17,498 nucleotides of DNA. It comes from Nitrospinota bacterium. Lineage in GTDB: Bacteria; Nitrospinota; Nitrospinia; UBA9942. Shown here one piece after another: positions 1 to 6,822 of this stretch. The notes beneath the pieces were generated by a model. That model saw only the letters and a list, made by a program, of their open reading frames with translations, was not told the origin of the DNA and made no database searches. How positions within the stretch are numbered: position 1 is the first letter of the stretch; the number at the start of each line of letters is the position of its first letter. Location: contig DNJG01000139.1 in the NCBI GenBank assembly GCA_003489165.1, positions 1-17,498 of the forward strand, in the 5' to 3' direction. The translations under genes and the position numbers were made by a program.

Positions 1-1
1 C

Positions 2-34
2 TTCAGAATTATAGAAGGAGCAAGGCACGATTAG
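2..34 (+). other. Possible 3' end of an upstream reading frame
   Basis: The second frame stays open from the left edge to a TAG at 32-34 and encodes ten residues ending in GARHD. The first frame is also open, to a TAA at 40-42. Either could be the tail of an upstream gene, and there is too little sequence to identify a product. The remaining bases up to moaA show no clear promoter or terminator. Confidence 0.15.
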
Positions 35-85
35 GATGCTAACTGTCCGACCACTGTTACAGAAATCATTTAGTTTCCAATAATT

Positions 86-1090
86 ATGAATCCACTTATT
101 GATAAGTATAATAGACGAATTAAATATATTCGTATATCTGTTACAGACAGGTGTGACCTGAAATGTCTCTACTGCAAACCTAAGGACAGCGACAGCCACT
201 CAAGGCGAAGGGCGATACTTAGATTTGAGGAGATTACACGAATTGTAAGATGTTTTGCAGATTTGGGTGTAGGTCGTGTAAGGATAACAGGTGGTGAACC
301 TCTGGTCCGAAAGGATGTGGTATCGCTGATAGGTCAGTTATCCAATATTGAGGGGATAGAAGACCTTGCTATGACAACAAACGCTACACTCCTCTCTAAA
401 TATGCCATTGAGTTAAAGAATGCAGGATTGAAGAGGGTAAATATCAGTCTTGATACATTAGAACCTGAAACCTTTAAAATAATATGCGGAGGAGGAGAAC
501 TAAAAGATGTATTAAAAGGTATCAGAAAGGCAGTAAATGTTGGTCTAACCCCGGTTAATATCAATACTGTTGTAATGAAGGGATTGAACGATGATGAGAT
601 TGTTGATATTGTAAATTTTGCCATAGAAAACAGTGCAAATATAAGATTCATAGAGTGTATGCCTGTGCGTCATACTGTAAATTTAAGCAAAGAAAGGTTT
701 ATTCCGGCAAAGGAGATAAAATCTCTGGTTGAAAGTCATTTTGAATTAGAACCTGCAAAGTCATCAGGAGGCGGTACTGCTTCATACTTCACTATAAAAT
801 CCGCAATATACAATCCGCAATCCACAATCAAAATCGGTTTTATTTCACCTGTTACGCAGCATTTCTGCGAATCCTGTAACAGGGTAAGACTGACAGCAGA
901 AGGAATATTAAGGTTGTGTCTGGGCTATAAAGATGGAATAGATTTAAGAGGCTATATTCGTTCTGGAATTAGTGATGAGTCTCTAAAAGAGATTTTTATA
1001 AAAGCTATTCAGGATAAACCACAGGGGCATCAGTTCTCAAATGACAAATGTATCCCTATTGAACAATCCATGTCATTGATTGGAGGATAA
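86..1090 (+). CDS. moaA: GTP 3',8-cyclase MoaA (radical SAM, molybdenum cofactor biosynthesis)
   Basis: MoaA catalyses the first step of molybdopterin synthesis, the radical-SAM rearrangement of GTP to 3',8-cyclo-GTP, which MoaC then converts to cyclic pyranopterin monophosphate. The 334-residue length is normal. The N-terminal radical-SAM motif CxxxCxxC is at C23, C27 and C30, with the ITGGEP motif at 67-72. The second cluster motif specific to MoaA is at C261, C264 and C278, and the chain ends in the conserved Gly-Gly tail (333-334), so the gene looks intact. The ATG at 86 has no obvious Shine-Dalgarno sequence. An oddity is a short insert at about residues 237-249, between the SGGG/YF segment and the GFISP motif. 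It is encoded by a heptanucleotide tandem repeat and sits where other MoaA proteins usually have a shorter loop. The gene lies about 600 bases upstream of the nuo operon and is probably transcribed separately. Confidence 0.96.
   Translation: MNPLIDKYNRRIKYIRISVTDRCDLKCLYCKPKDSDSHSRRRAILRFEEITRIVRCFADLGVGRVRITGGEPLVRKDVVSLIGQLSNIEGIEDLAMTTNATLLSKYAIELKNAGLKRVNISLDTLEPETFKIICGGGELKDVLKGIRKAVNVGLTPVNINTVVMKGLNDDEIVDIVNFAIENSANIRFIECMPVRHTVNLSKERFIPAKEIKSLVESHFELEPAKSSGGGTASYFTIKSAIYNPQSTIKIGFISPVTQHFCESCNRVRLTAEGILRLCLGYKDGIDLRGYIRSGISDESLKEIFIKAIQDKPQGHQFSNDKCIPIEQSMSLIGG
799..833 (+). repeat. Heptanucleotide tandem array inside moaA
   Basis: Five consecutive 7-mers are read directly: ATCCGCA, ATATACA, ATCCGCA, ATCCACA, ATCAAAA. 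The array keeps the moaA reading frame and encodes part of a loop between the radical-SAM domain and the C-terminal cluster domain. Confidence 0.75.
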
Positions 1091-1298
1091 TATTGAATAA
1101 AACATAAAAAAGCATAAAAAAGTTGTTGCATTGATTTTAAATAATAATTATAATTACATCCCTGTCTCAAGGAAAGATGTAACTTATGGAATGAGATGCT
1201 TGTATTTGAGGAGGTGCAGGAATCTCTTGCTATAAATTGCTTTCCTTCTGCTTTTTAAGATTTTTACAAAAAACCCCCTCCTCAGAAGATATTTCATA
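1091..1298. other. AT-rich intergenic region downstream of moaA
   Basis: No convincing gene is visible in these 208 bases. A direct repeat of CATAAAAAAG occurs near 1103-1122. An inverted repeat pairs TGAGGAGG (1207-1214) with CCTCCTCA (1277-1284) across a loop of about 60 bases. It has no run of T after it, so it is not a convincing intrinsic terminator. Confidence 0.4.
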
Positions 1299-1562
1299 GT
1301 GGGCAAGATAAATCTTAATTTCTATACTATTGTGTTAGGCATTACCCTCTTGATAATGCTTATTAACCTGCCATTCGGCTATATCAGATCAAAATCTACT
1401 AACCTTTCCCGCAAAAAGGGGAGATGCATTTATATACCTATACTGATAAGCATAGCATTAAGAAAAATTTTGTTTTTGAATTATAATGTTATTCCTTTCA
1501 TGGTTGCGGGGACAATTGCAGGGCAGTTTTTTGGCGGGAAAATAAAAAAGATAAAAACTTGA
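1299..1562 (+). CDS. Small hydrophobic protein, function unknown
   Basis: An 87-codon frame starts with GTG at 1299; a weak AGAAG lies about 10 bases upstream. Three hydrophobic stretches can be seen at roughly residues 9-29, 45-62 and 65-80, separated by a basic loop (about 31-43) and followed by a Lys-rich tail, which suggests a small inner-membrane protein. The LINLPFGY and GQFFGGKI segments look like real conserved motifs rather than random coding, and I vaguely associate this type of sequence with small uncharacterised membrane proteins, but I cannot name a family with certainty. The initiation signals are poor and the middle part is unusually basic, so it may also be a decayed copy. It is probably not part of the nuo operon, because a promoter candidate lies between it and the next gene. 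Confidence 0.45.
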   Translation: MGKINLNFYTIVLGITLLIMLINLPFGYIRSKSTNLSRKKGRCIYIPILISIALRKILFLNYNVIPFMVAGTIAGQFFGGKIKKIKT

Positions 1563-1595
1563 TTAACCAAGGATTCTGGCAGTTGATTTTTTTTC

Positions 1596-1624
1596 TTGCA
1601 ATTAAATTTTGTTTGTTATATAAA
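1596..1624 (+). promoter_or_regulatory. Candidate sigma70-type promoter of the nuo operon
   Basis: TTGCAA at 1596-1601 and TATAAA at 1619-1624 are separated by exactly 17 bases, giving a good match to -35/-10 elements in an AT-rich gap. Transcription would start near 1631 and leave a leader of roughly 75 bases that contains the hairpin at 1640-1694. Such hexamers are common by chance in AT-rich DNA, so this is a prediction only. Confidence 0.4.
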
Positions 1625-1639
1625 TGACACCTATTTTTT

Positions 1640-1694
1640 ACCCCGCACATAACCTGCTACGAAGATACTCTTCGCAGAGGGTTATATGCGGGGT
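1640..1694 (+). promoter_or_regulatory. Strong hairpin in the leader of the first operon gene
   Basis: The arm ACCCCGCACATAACC (1640-1654) pairs at 14 of 15 positions with GGTTATATGCGGGGT (1680-1694). An inner perfect stem CGAAGA (1660-1665) / TCTTCG (1669-1674) closes on a three-base loop. The right arm ends immediately before the ribosome binding site GAGGGG (1695-1700) of the gene at 1707. A competing pairing, TTACCCC (1638-1644) with GGGGTAA (1697-1703), would cover that ribosome binding site. The hairpin may control translation or may simply be another dispersed palindrome. Confidence 0.6.
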
Positions 1695-1706
1695 GAGGGG
1701 TAATTC

Positions 1707-3674
1707 TTGAAGGTTCTATTTTCTTCATGGAATGACGAGATAATTGACAATAGAGGCGTTGACCCAGCCAACTGGAAGGACGCCCCTATTTTAAAACTGC
1801 CTGCCGAGTTTGATAAGGGAAACAATATAACTGCATTTATGGGATGGAGCGGGATAATCCTGCTTAAAGACATTATCAATATTGTTGATATGTGCACCCG
1901 CTTCATAGAAAAGGTTCAGTATGAATCATGCGGAAAGTGTTATTCAGGACGCATAGGGACGGCTGTAATGCAGAAATTATTAAGAAAAATCGCCAGCGGA
2001 GAAGGGGAAGAAAAAGACCTTACACAGCTGTCAGCCCTCGCTGATAATATATCAAATACATCAAAATGTTCCATCGGTCAGACAAGCCCGATTCCAATAC
2101 TACATGCCTTAAAATATTTTAGAGACGATTTTGTAACGGCGGTAAAAAATAAAAAACCTGTCAGCAATAGTAATAGATATGAGTCAAAATGGACAGCCCC
2201 ATGTTATGCCGCATGTCCTACCGGAATGGATATACCCTCCTATATTGAATTTATTAAGGAATGGAGACCTCTGGAGTCCTTGAAGAGAATCAGAGAGGCG
2301 AGCCCGATGGCGGCATCACTCGGCAGGGCATGTTTTCATCCATGCGAGAATAACTGCAGAAGGGAGAATGTAGAGAGGGCTATTTCTATCTGTAAATTAA
2401 AGAGATTTGCATGGGATTATGAAGACCTTCATTCTATATCAAAGCCTGTAAATGAGAACAAACATATTAAGGAAGACAAAGTGGCAGTTTTTGGAGCGGG
2501 TCCGGCTGGGCTGTCTGCTGCATATTACTTAGCGATGATGGGGTACAGGGTGACTGTATTTGAATCACTCCCTGTTCCCGGAGGTATGGTAGGTGTAGGA
2601 ATCCCTCAATACAGGGTGCCTAAAGAGGTTCTTCAGAGGGAGGCAGATTTTATTAGAGATATGGGGGCTGAGATAAAATATAACACCCCTGTCGGGAAAG
2701 ATATAACAATTCCAAAATTAAAGGAGCAGGGGTATAAGGCATTTTTCATATCCACAGGTGCCCATCTTTCAAAAAAAATGGGGGCTGAGGGTGAGGATGC
2801 AGGCTATGATGGTTTTGTAAGAGGTATTGACTACTTAAGAGACTGCGTAATTACTAAATGTTATGAAGTGAGGGGTAAGAGGATAATTGTTGTCGGCGGC
2901 GGTAATGTTGCAATGGACTGCTGCAGGACACCTGTCCGAAATGGTGCAAAAGAGGTGACTGTTGTTTATAGGAGGACAAAAAAGGAACTCCCTGCTGATC
3001 CGCATGAGGTTCATGAATCAGAGGTTGAGGGTGTAAAATATATATTTCTTGCAGCGCCAAAGAGGATTGTTGCGGAGAATGGAAAAGTTAAAGGACTTGA
3101 ATGTCTAAAGATGGAATTGGGGGAGCCCGATGCCAGTGGCAGGAGAAAACCTGTTGAGGTAAAGGGTTCTGAGTTTATTGTCCCTGCAGATATAATAATT
3201 CAGGCTATAGGACAGGACTGCGACCTCTCAATATTAAACGGTGTTGAAGGGGTAAAACTTACAAAGTGGCAGACGATTGTTGCAGACCCTGATACTATGC
3301 AAACAGATGTTCCATATATATTCACAGGCGGTGATGTCTTTAATGGTCCGCTTACAATAGTTGATGCTGCTGGAAATGCAAGAAGGGCGGCGGAGAGTAT
3401 TGACCAGTATTTAAGTAATAGTCCTGTTTCTCTTTCAATTGACCAGAAGCTTGATAAGGTTATAAAAAAGCTTGGTGCATATAATAAGGATGAAAAGGTA
3501 GGGAAAAAGGCAGGATGGGAGAGGGTCCCCATGCCTACAATTGAAATGGACAGGAGATTGGGCAGCTTTGATGAGGTGGAGACAGGATATACATTACAGC
3601 AGGCGATTGAGGAGGCATCACGGTGCATGAGGTGTTATCAGATTGGGATGGTGGCACTGGAAAAAACAGTATGA
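1707..3674 (+). CDS. Fusion of NuoF C-terminal Fe-S fragment with GltD/NfnB-like NAD(P)H:FAD oxidoreductase
   Basis: This is the likely electron-input subunit of the complex. Residues about 40-142 match the C-terminal helical Fe-S part of NuoF (ESCGKC at 73-78, GEGEEKD at 98-104, C121, FRDDF at 138-142); the N-terminal FMN- and NADH-binding part of NuoF is absent. Residues about 160-240 form the Fe-S entry domain of GltD/NfnB-type proteins (C166, C170, C209, C213, C217, C229). An FAD-binding GAGPAG follows at 263-268, then an NAD(P)-binding GGGNVA at 397-402 with an Arg pair at 422-423 that may favour NADPH, and the second FAD motif GGD at 541-543. A CxxC pair lies near the C-terminus (C640, C643). 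The third Cys of the NuoF motif is replaced by Gly81. The TTG at 1707 is the only possible start, because an in-frame TAA lies at 1701-1703, and it has GAGGGG 6 bases upstream. Domain calls are firm; the role as NuoE/NuoF replacement is inferred from position directly before nuoG. Confidence 0.85.
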   Translation: MKVLFSSWNDEIIDNRGVDPANWKDAPILKLPAEFDKGNNITAFMGWSGIILLKDIINIVDMCTRFIEKVQYESCGKCYSGRIGTAVMQKLLRKIASGEGEEKDLTQLSALADNISNTSKCSIGQTSPIPILHALKYFRDDFVTAVKNKKPVSNSNRYESKWTAPCYAACPTGMDIPSYIEFIKEWRPLESLKRIREASPMAASLGRACFHPCENNCRRENVERAISICKLKRFAWDYEDLHSISKPVNENKHIKEDKVAVFGAGPAGLSAAYYLAMMGYRVTVFESLPVPGGMVGVGIPQYRVPKEVLQREADFIRDMGAEIKYNTPVGKDITIPKLKEQGYKAFFISTGAHLSKKMGAEGEDAGYDGFVRGIDYLRDCVITKCYEVRGKRIIVVGGGNVAMDCCRTPVRNGAKEVTVVYRRTKKELPADPHEVHESEVEGVKYIFLAAPKRIVAENGKVKGLECLKMELGEPDASGRRKPVEVKGSEFIVPADIIIQAIGQDCDLSILNGVEGVKLTKWQTIVADPDTMQTDVPYIFTGGDVFNGPLTIVDAAGNARRAAESIDQYLSNSPVSLSIDQKLDKVIKKLGAYNKDEKVGKKAGWERVPMPTIEMDRRLGSFDEVETGYTLQQAIEEASRCMRCYQIGMVALEKTV

Positions 3675-3680
3675 AATTTA

Positions 3681-3758
3681 ACCACAGAGACACAGAGGTC
3701 CCAGAAAAATATAAATTATTTAAAGATTTTAACCTCAGTGTCTCCGTGCCTCAGTGGT
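3681..3758. repeat. CACAGAG-type palindromic element, copy 1
   Basis: The left arm ACCACAGAGACACAGAGGT (3681-3699) is complementary to a right arm at 3732-3758 built from three 8-mers of the CTCAGTGT / CTCCGTGC / CTCAGTGG type; the left arm is one 8-mer shorter. The interior contains AGAAAAATATAAAT, shared with the copy at 6361-6445. The right arm contains a GTG at 3738 in frame with nuoG, which would be a false start. Confidence 0.8.
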
Positions 3759-3767
3759 TTATTTAAT

Positions 3768-6344
3768 ATGGAAAAAGTAACTTTAACAATTGATGGGAAG
3801 AAGATAGTGGCGGATAGCAAGAAGACTGTCCTTGAAGCTGCTGCTGAGAATGGCATTTATATACCAACCATGTGTTATCTGAAGAAGCTTAATCCGATAG
3901 GCTCATGCAGGGTTTGTCTTGTGGATGTAGAAGGGGCTGATGACCCTATGACTTCCTGCCAGCTTCCTGTCATGGAAGGGATGGTTGTTTCAACAAAGTC
4001 TGACAGGGTGATAGAACTCCGCCAGTTGATGGTGAAGCTTATACTTGTAAACCACCCTGTTGACTGCACAGTCTGTGAGAGGAGCGGTGAGTGCAGGCTT
4101 CAGGATATAACCTATGAGTTTGGAATATCAAGGCAGGATTTAAAAGCAGAGCCTGTTGAGAGACAGAAGAGATATGACTGGAAACTTATAAGATATAATC
4201 CATATCTATGTGTGCTCTGTGAAAGGTGTATCATGGTATGCCATGAGGTTCAGGGGGTCTCTGCATATAAGATTAAAAACAACGGCTTCAGGTCTGTTAT
4301 AGATACAGTTGATGAAAAACCCCTTGACTGCGATTTCTGCGGTCAGTGTATAGCTGTATGTCCTGTAGGTGCAATGAGCAGCGGCATTGTGCTTCAGGCA
4401 AGAAGCTGGGAGTTGAAGAAGGTAAAGAGTGTATGCTCGTACTGCGGTGTGGGCTGCTCAATAAATCTTGATGTAAAAAAGGGAAAGATTTACAGGGTAA
4501 CATCTGATGATAATATAGGTATAAATAACGGGAATCTTTGTGCCATGGGGAGATTTGGCTATCAGTTTATAGATACGGAAGATAGAATCAAAACGCCACT
4601 TATCAGAAAAGGGGAGAGGCTTGTGCCTGCTTCATGGGATGAGGCACTTAAATTAGTTGGTGATAAGTTTAAGGAGATTAAAAATAGCCACGGTGGGGAG
4701 ACAATTGCAGGTATAGGCTCTGAAAGGGCTGCAAATGAAGATAATTACCTTTTCCAGAAATTTTTTAGGACAGTCCTCGGCTCTCATAATATTGATAATT
4801 CTCTCAATATGGAAAACAGCTCTTTTGGTTCAGGATTATTTGAGAAATTTGATTTACCACTTATTAACTCTACTGAATATATAAATAAAGCGGATGTTAT
4901 ATTCACTGTAGGTGCTGATGCCTGTGAAGAAAATCCCGTCCTCGGAAACATAATAAGAATGGCAATGAGGGATAAGGAGTCGCGTCTTATTGTTGCAGGC
5001 AGCAGGGATGTCGGATTCAGACCGCCTCCGAATTTCAGAATGGTGTATAAATACGGCTCAGAGATACTGCTTATAAATGGAATTATAAAGGCAATAGTTG
5101 GAAGTCAGGAGTCAGGAGTCGGGAGTCAGAAGTCAGAGGGGATTAAAGAATTTTTAGATTTTTTAAAAAATGTCAATTTAAAAGATATATCTTCAAGGAC
5201 TGGAGTTTCAGAAGATTTAATCAGGACTATTGCATCAAATTTAAGCAAGGCAAAATCACCTGTGATATTGTGTGGTAGAGAAATCTATACACATCCGAGG
5301 GGTGTGGAGATTATTTATGCACTCCAGAACCTGTCAAATATTATAAATGGAAATATTATCCTCTACAGGGAGCATTGTAATTCACAGGGGGTTAATGATA
5401 TGGGTGTCCTCCCTGATATGTATCCCGGCTACAAAAAGGTATCGGATACGGAGGCAAAGGAAAATTTTGAAAAAATGTGGGGGGTGACACTCCCTGTAAA
5501 GAGTAAGGTGACTACAACCAATATAATAGATGATGCAATTGACGGCAGGGTAAGGGCATTGTATGTGATGGGAGAAGATATTGTCCATCGTTCACATAAT
5601 GGCGGTCATGCGAGGGAGGCTTTGGAGAAGATAGATTTTATTGTGGTTCAGGATATGTTTTTGAGTGAGACTGCCCTATTTGCAGATGTAGTCCTTCCGA
5701 GTGCAAGTTTTTCAGAGAGGGAAGGGACATTTACAAATATGGAGGGGAGGGTTCAGAAGCTCAACAAGGCAATTGAGCCGATAGGGGAGTCAAGGGCAGA
5801 CTGGGAAATAATAAAAGAGCTTGCAAATAAAATGGGCGGGAGTTTTAAATATTCATTTGCTGAAGATATATTCAAAGAAATAACCGCAGCAGTCCCGGCG
5901 TATGGAGGGATTATATATTCAAGCATAAAAAATAATGGTAAGGTGGTAAATTATCAGGCGCAATTCAGGAAAAAGTTTAGGGTTGTCCAACAGAGGGATG
6001 TTGAAAGCATAGGTGACAGTGATATGCCGTTTATACTCTTGAGTGGTAATACATTTTTTCATCTCGGGGCGTTATCAAGGAAGTCTGTTGCAATGAATAT
6101 GCTTACGCCTGAGTGCATGGTAGAGATAAATCCTTCAGATGCGGAAAATTTAAAAATAAATGATAAAGATGCTGTTACAGTAAAGTCAAAGAACGGGAGT
6201 ATTACAATTAAAACTAAGGTTACAAATAAATCACCACAGGGTGTTGTTTTTATCCCTGTAAATTTTGAAAATGCACCTGTAAATGCCCTTACAAATAAAA
6301 AGGACGCAGTAATGAGGGTAAAAATTACAAAGGCAGAGCAATGA
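3768..6344 (+). CDS. nuoG: NADH-quinone oxidoreductase subunit G, FdhA-like Fe-S domain architecture
   Basis: Peripheral-arm subunit that carries electrons from the NAD(P)H-oxidising protein towards NuoI. From the ATG at 3768 (858 aa) the domains are: a [2Fe-2S] domain (C36, C47, C50, C64), the His/Cys-ligated N5-type cluster (H96, C100, C103, C109), two complete four-Cys ferredoxin motifs (C148, C151, C154, C158 and C188, C191, C194, C198), an N7-type motif (C223, C226, C230, C258), then a molybdopterin-oxidoreductase fold to the end. Classical NuoG keeps only one cluster in the two-ferredoxin region; two is the pattern of NAD-dependent formate dehydrogenase alpha subunits. The position of the FDH catalytic Cys/Sec (around residues 349-357) carries ENSSFGSGL, so formate oxidation is unlikely. 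An upstream in-frame GTG at 3738 lies inside a repeat arm and is rejected as the start. Residues about 445-458 come from a heptamer array. No Shine-Dalgarno sequence is visible. Confidence 0.9.
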   Translation: MEKVTLTIDGKKIVADSKKTVLEAAAENGIYIPTMCYLKKLNPIGSCRVCLVDVEGADDPMTSCQLPVMEGMVVSTKSDRVIELRQLMVKLILVNHPVDCTVCERSGECRLQDITYEFGISRQDLKAEPVERQKRYDWKLIRYNPYLCVLCERCIMVCHEVQGVSAYKIKNNGFRSVIDTVDEKPLDCDFCGQCIAVCPVGAMSSGIVLQARSWELKKVKSVCSYCGVGCSINLDVKKGKIYRVTSDDNIGINNGNLCAMGRFGYQFIDTEDRIKTPLIRKGERLVPASWDEALKLVGDKFKEIKNSHGGETIAGIGSERAANEDNYLFQKFFRTVLGSHNIDNSLNMENSSFGSGLFEKFDLPLINSTEYINKADVIFTVGADACEENPVLGNIIRMAMRDKESRLIVAGSRDVGFRPPPNFRMVYKYGSEILLINGIIKAIVGSQESGVGSQKSEGIKEFLDFLKNVNLKDISSRTGVSEDLIRTIASNLSKAKSPVILCGREIYTHPRGVEIIYALQNLSNIINGNIILYREHCNSQGVNDMGVLPDMYPGYKKVSDTEAKENFEKMWGVTLPVKSKVTTTNIIDDAIDGRVRALYVMGEDIVHRSHNGGHAREALEKIDFIVVQDMFLSETALFADVVLPSASFSEREGTFTNMEGRVQKLNKAIEPIGESRADWEIIKELANKMGGSFKYSFAEDIFKEITAAVPAYGGIIYSSIKNNGKVVNYQAQFRKKFRVVQQRDVESIGDSDMPFILLSGNTFFHLGALSRKSVAMNMLTPECMVEINPSDAENLKINDKDAVTVKSKNGSITIKTKVTNKSPQGVVFIPVNFENAPVNALTNKKDAVMRVKITKAEQ
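5101..5135 (+). repeat. Heptanucleotide tandem array inside nuoG
   Basis: Five 7-mers in register: GAAGTCA, GGAGTCA, GGAGTCG, GGAGTCA, GAAGTCA. It encodes a Gly/Ser/Gln/Glu-rich hydrophilic insert (about residues 445-458) in the C-terminal half of NuoG and keeps the frame open. Confidence 0.85.
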
Positions 6345-6360
6345 ACAAAAACCTAATGAA

Positions 6361-6445
6361 ACCACAGAGACACAGAGGTACTGAGAAAAATATAAATATT
6401 TTAAAAAAGCTTTTTAATGGCTCTGTGTCTCCGTGCCTCTGTGGT
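6361..6445. repeat. CACAGAG-type palindromic element, copy 2
   Basis: The left arm ACCACAGAGACACAGAGGT (6361-6379) is identical to that of copy 1. The right arm (6419-6445) again has three 8-mers (CTCTGTGT, CTCCGTGC, CTCTGTGG). The orientation and the interior AGAAAAATATAAAT are the same as in copy 1. The interior also holds the palindromic run AAAAAGCTTTTT (6405-6416). The copy fills the gap between nuoG and nuoA. Confidence 0.8.
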
Positions 6446-6468
6446 AAATTTTTTATAATTTCCTATAT

Positions 6469-6822
6469 ATGAGTGAATATATTCCGGTATTAATGATGCT
6501 TTTATTGGCGGCAGGGACAGCCGTAGGGATACTTACTGCAACCACATTGATTGGTCCTAAGAAAGTTTTTGCAGATAAGATGGAGCCATTTGAGTGCGGT
6601 GAGCATCCCATAGTATCACCAAAGCTGAGATTCTCTGTTAAATTCTATCTTGTGGCAATATTTTTTGTAATATTTGATATTGAGGTGGTATTTTTATATC
6701 CGTGGGCAGTCCTATTTAAAGACCTCGGGTTGTTCGGCTTTGTTGAGATGATGATATTTATAGCGATACTTGCTGTTGGACTGATATATGTATGGAAGAG
6801 GGGGGCACTGGAATGGGAATAA
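6469..6822 (+). CDS. nuoA: NADH-quinone oxidoreductase subunit A
   Basis: Small membrane subunit (ND3 family) at the junction of the two arms of complex I, next to the quinone cavity. The 117-residue protein has three hydrophobic segments (about 7-28, 58-78 and 88-109). The conserved loop PFECGEHP (residues 40-47, with C43) corresponds to the ND3 loop, and the following FYLVAIFFVIFDIEVVFLYPW-type segment carries the conserved D70 and E72. The length is typical. The ATG at 6469 follows the right arm of a palindromic repeat and lacks a recognisable Shine-Dalgarno sequence. Its last codons overlap the start of nuoB. Confidence 0.95.
   Translation: MSEYIPVLMMLLLAAGTAVGILTATTLIGPKKVFADKMEPFECGEHPIVSPKLRFSVKFYLVAIFFVIFDIEVVFLYPWAVLFKDLGLFGFVEMMIFIAILAVGLIYVWKRGALEWE

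Noticed and set aside
334..651. Minus-strand frames within genes (for example here, 3200-3628, 9624-10067 and 12341-12658)
   Set aside because: They lie opposite well-supported genes, have no start signals or recognisable motifs, and are shadows of the plus-strand coding.
1207..1284. Intrinsic terminator or molybdenum-cofactor riboswitch after moaA
   Set aside because: The arms are only eight bases with a long loop, no T-run follows, and no conserved riboswitch core is recognisable.
3738..3767. Upstream GTG start for nuoG adding ten residues
   Set aside because: It lies wholly in the right arm of the palindromic repeat, and the normal ferredoxin-domain N-terminus begins at the ATG at 3768.
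5101..5135. CRISPR array
   Set aside because: Units are 7 bases without unique spacers, and no cas gene is visible; the same applies to the other arrays.
3768..6344. NAD-dependent formate dehydrogenase alpha subunit
   Set aside because: The Fe-S layout fits, but the catalytic Cys/Sec position is not conserved and the gene is inside a nuo operon, so NuoG is the better name.
3681..6445. nuoG as cargo of a transposon bounded by the two CACAGAG elements
   Set aside because: The copies are in direct orientation, with no transposase or target-site duplication, and nuoG is in its usual place before nuoA.
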